Positions 63,611-64,000 of a stretch of 64,000 nt of DNA are shown piece after piece. The DNA is from Saccharopolyspora endophytica (GTDB lineage: Bacteria; Actinomycetota; Actinomycetes; Mycobacteriales; Pseudonocardiaceae). A program made the position numbers and the translations under genes. The stretch covers positions 186,001 to 250,000 of the forward strand of contig NZ_JAGPXE010000003.1 of NCBI RefSeq assembly GCF_018070075.1. Direction: 5' to 3'. The first letter of the stretch is position 1, and each line of letters opens with the position of its first letter. The notes under the pieces were generated by a model. That model had not been told where the DNA came from. It did not search any database and worked only from the letters and a program-made list of their open reading frames with translations.

Positions 63611-64000
63611 GTGCGCTCACCGACTCATGATCCCCGCGCCATCGGCCTGCCGGTGGCCGTCGCATCCGCGATCTTCTTCGGCGGATCGGGACCGTTCGCC
63701 AAACCGCTGATCAACGCGGGGCTGAGCCCGCTGCACGTGGCCTGGTTGCGGCTGGCCGGGGGAGCGCTGCTCCTGCTGCCGGTGCTGCTGCGCCACCTGC
63801 CGGTGCTGCGCCGCGCCCCGCGCCTGATCCTCGGCTACGGCTTGTTCTCCGTCGCCGGGGTGCAGGTCTGCTACTTCGCCGCGATCGCGACCATCCCGGT
63901 CGGCGTGGCGCTGCTGATCGAGTTCCTGGGTCCGGTGCTGGTGCTGGGCTGGATCCGGTTCGTCCGCCGCGCACCGGTGAGCCGCTCCGCGGTGATCGGC
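63611..64000 (+). CDS. EamA/DMT family transporter, 5' part
   Basis: First 130 codons of a drug/metabolite transporter: GLPVAVASAIFFGGSGPFAK, WLRLAGGALLLLPVLL, GLFSVAGVQVCYFAAIATIP, GVALLIEFLGPVLVLGW. Four helices are visible before the window ends. GTG 63611 start (GTG 63605 in frame is an alternative); it diverges from acnA. RhtA-like exporters of amino acids are the closest type. Confidence 0.82.
   Translation, partial: MRSPTHDPRAIGLPVAVASAIFFGGSGPFAKPLINAGLSPLHVAWLRLAGGALLLLPVLLRHLPVLRRAPRLILGYGLFSVAGVQVCYFAAIATIPVGVALLIEFLGPVLVLGWIRFVRRAPVSRSAVIG

Overview
The window is about 64 kb of very GC-rich chromosome (third codon positions almost all G or C, many GTG starts, tight GTGA and ATGA stop/start overlaps). 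It comes from an actinomycete. A long-tailed actinobacterial-type cytochrome b of the bc1 complex, a mycothiol-transferase-type DinB protein, a DUF5313 protein, a flavin/F420-type LLM oxidoreductase and an AcnA-type aconitase fit the Pseudonocardiaceae (a Saccharopolyspora-like genome is plausible, but this is inference). There is no rRNA, tRNA, CRISPR array, transposase or natural-product cluster that I could see. The DNA reads as a catabolism-rich accessory stretch that runs into housekeeping genes at the right edge.

Left third (1-26.7 kb): an L-fucose-type sugar oxidation operon end (SDR plus aldo/keto reductase); a quinone-oxidoreductase/PhzF divergent pair; a TetR-VOC divergent pair with a GTAC-repeat operator; a damaged FAD-oxidoreductase/MFS locus; an alditol oxidase-IclR operon; an FMN reductase facing a TetR gene across two matching palindromes; a three-gene TRAP transporter converging on a class III CoA-transferase; a TetR/DUF2236 pair; an NAD-dependent dehydrogenase; an MHS-type MFS transporter; a PAS-GAF histidine kinase with its NarL-type regulator; and an operon of alpha/beta hydrolase, muconolactone-isomerase-like protein and both subunits of a protocatechuate 4,5-dioxygenase-type enzyme (LigA, LigB).

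Middle (25.4-53.3 kb): an M20 amidohydrolase diverging from a copper amine oxidase, a zinc-ribbon MBL protein, a DUF418 membrane protein, a second two-component pair, a LacI-regulated polyol dehydrogenase/MFS operon, an RCC1-repeat gene remnant, an unusual three-part regulator, a receiver-less winged-helix protein, RNase Z, a cytochrome b gene standing without qcrC/qcrA, YceI, a ferritin-like/VIT1 fusion, several stand-alone oxidoreductases, and a 2-keto-3-deoxy-xylonate-dehydratase-like FAH protein.

Right (53.4-64 kb): a pyrimidine/hydantoin operon (beta-ureidopropionase-type nitrilase, dihydropyrimidinase, LLM flavin oxidoreductase, NCS2 permease) closed by a convergent TetR gene; a 44-residue membrane protein; a PmtA-like methyltransferase; aconitase (acnA) with a perfect 20-bp terminator; and the start of an EamA transporter cut by the window edge. 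Most modules pair enzymes with their own transporter and one-gene regulator, typical of a soil saprophyte. The most unusual points are the LigAB operon, the truncated FAD-MFS fusion, the palindromic operators, the RCC1 remnant beside the odd regulator, and the cytochrome b gene that stands alone.
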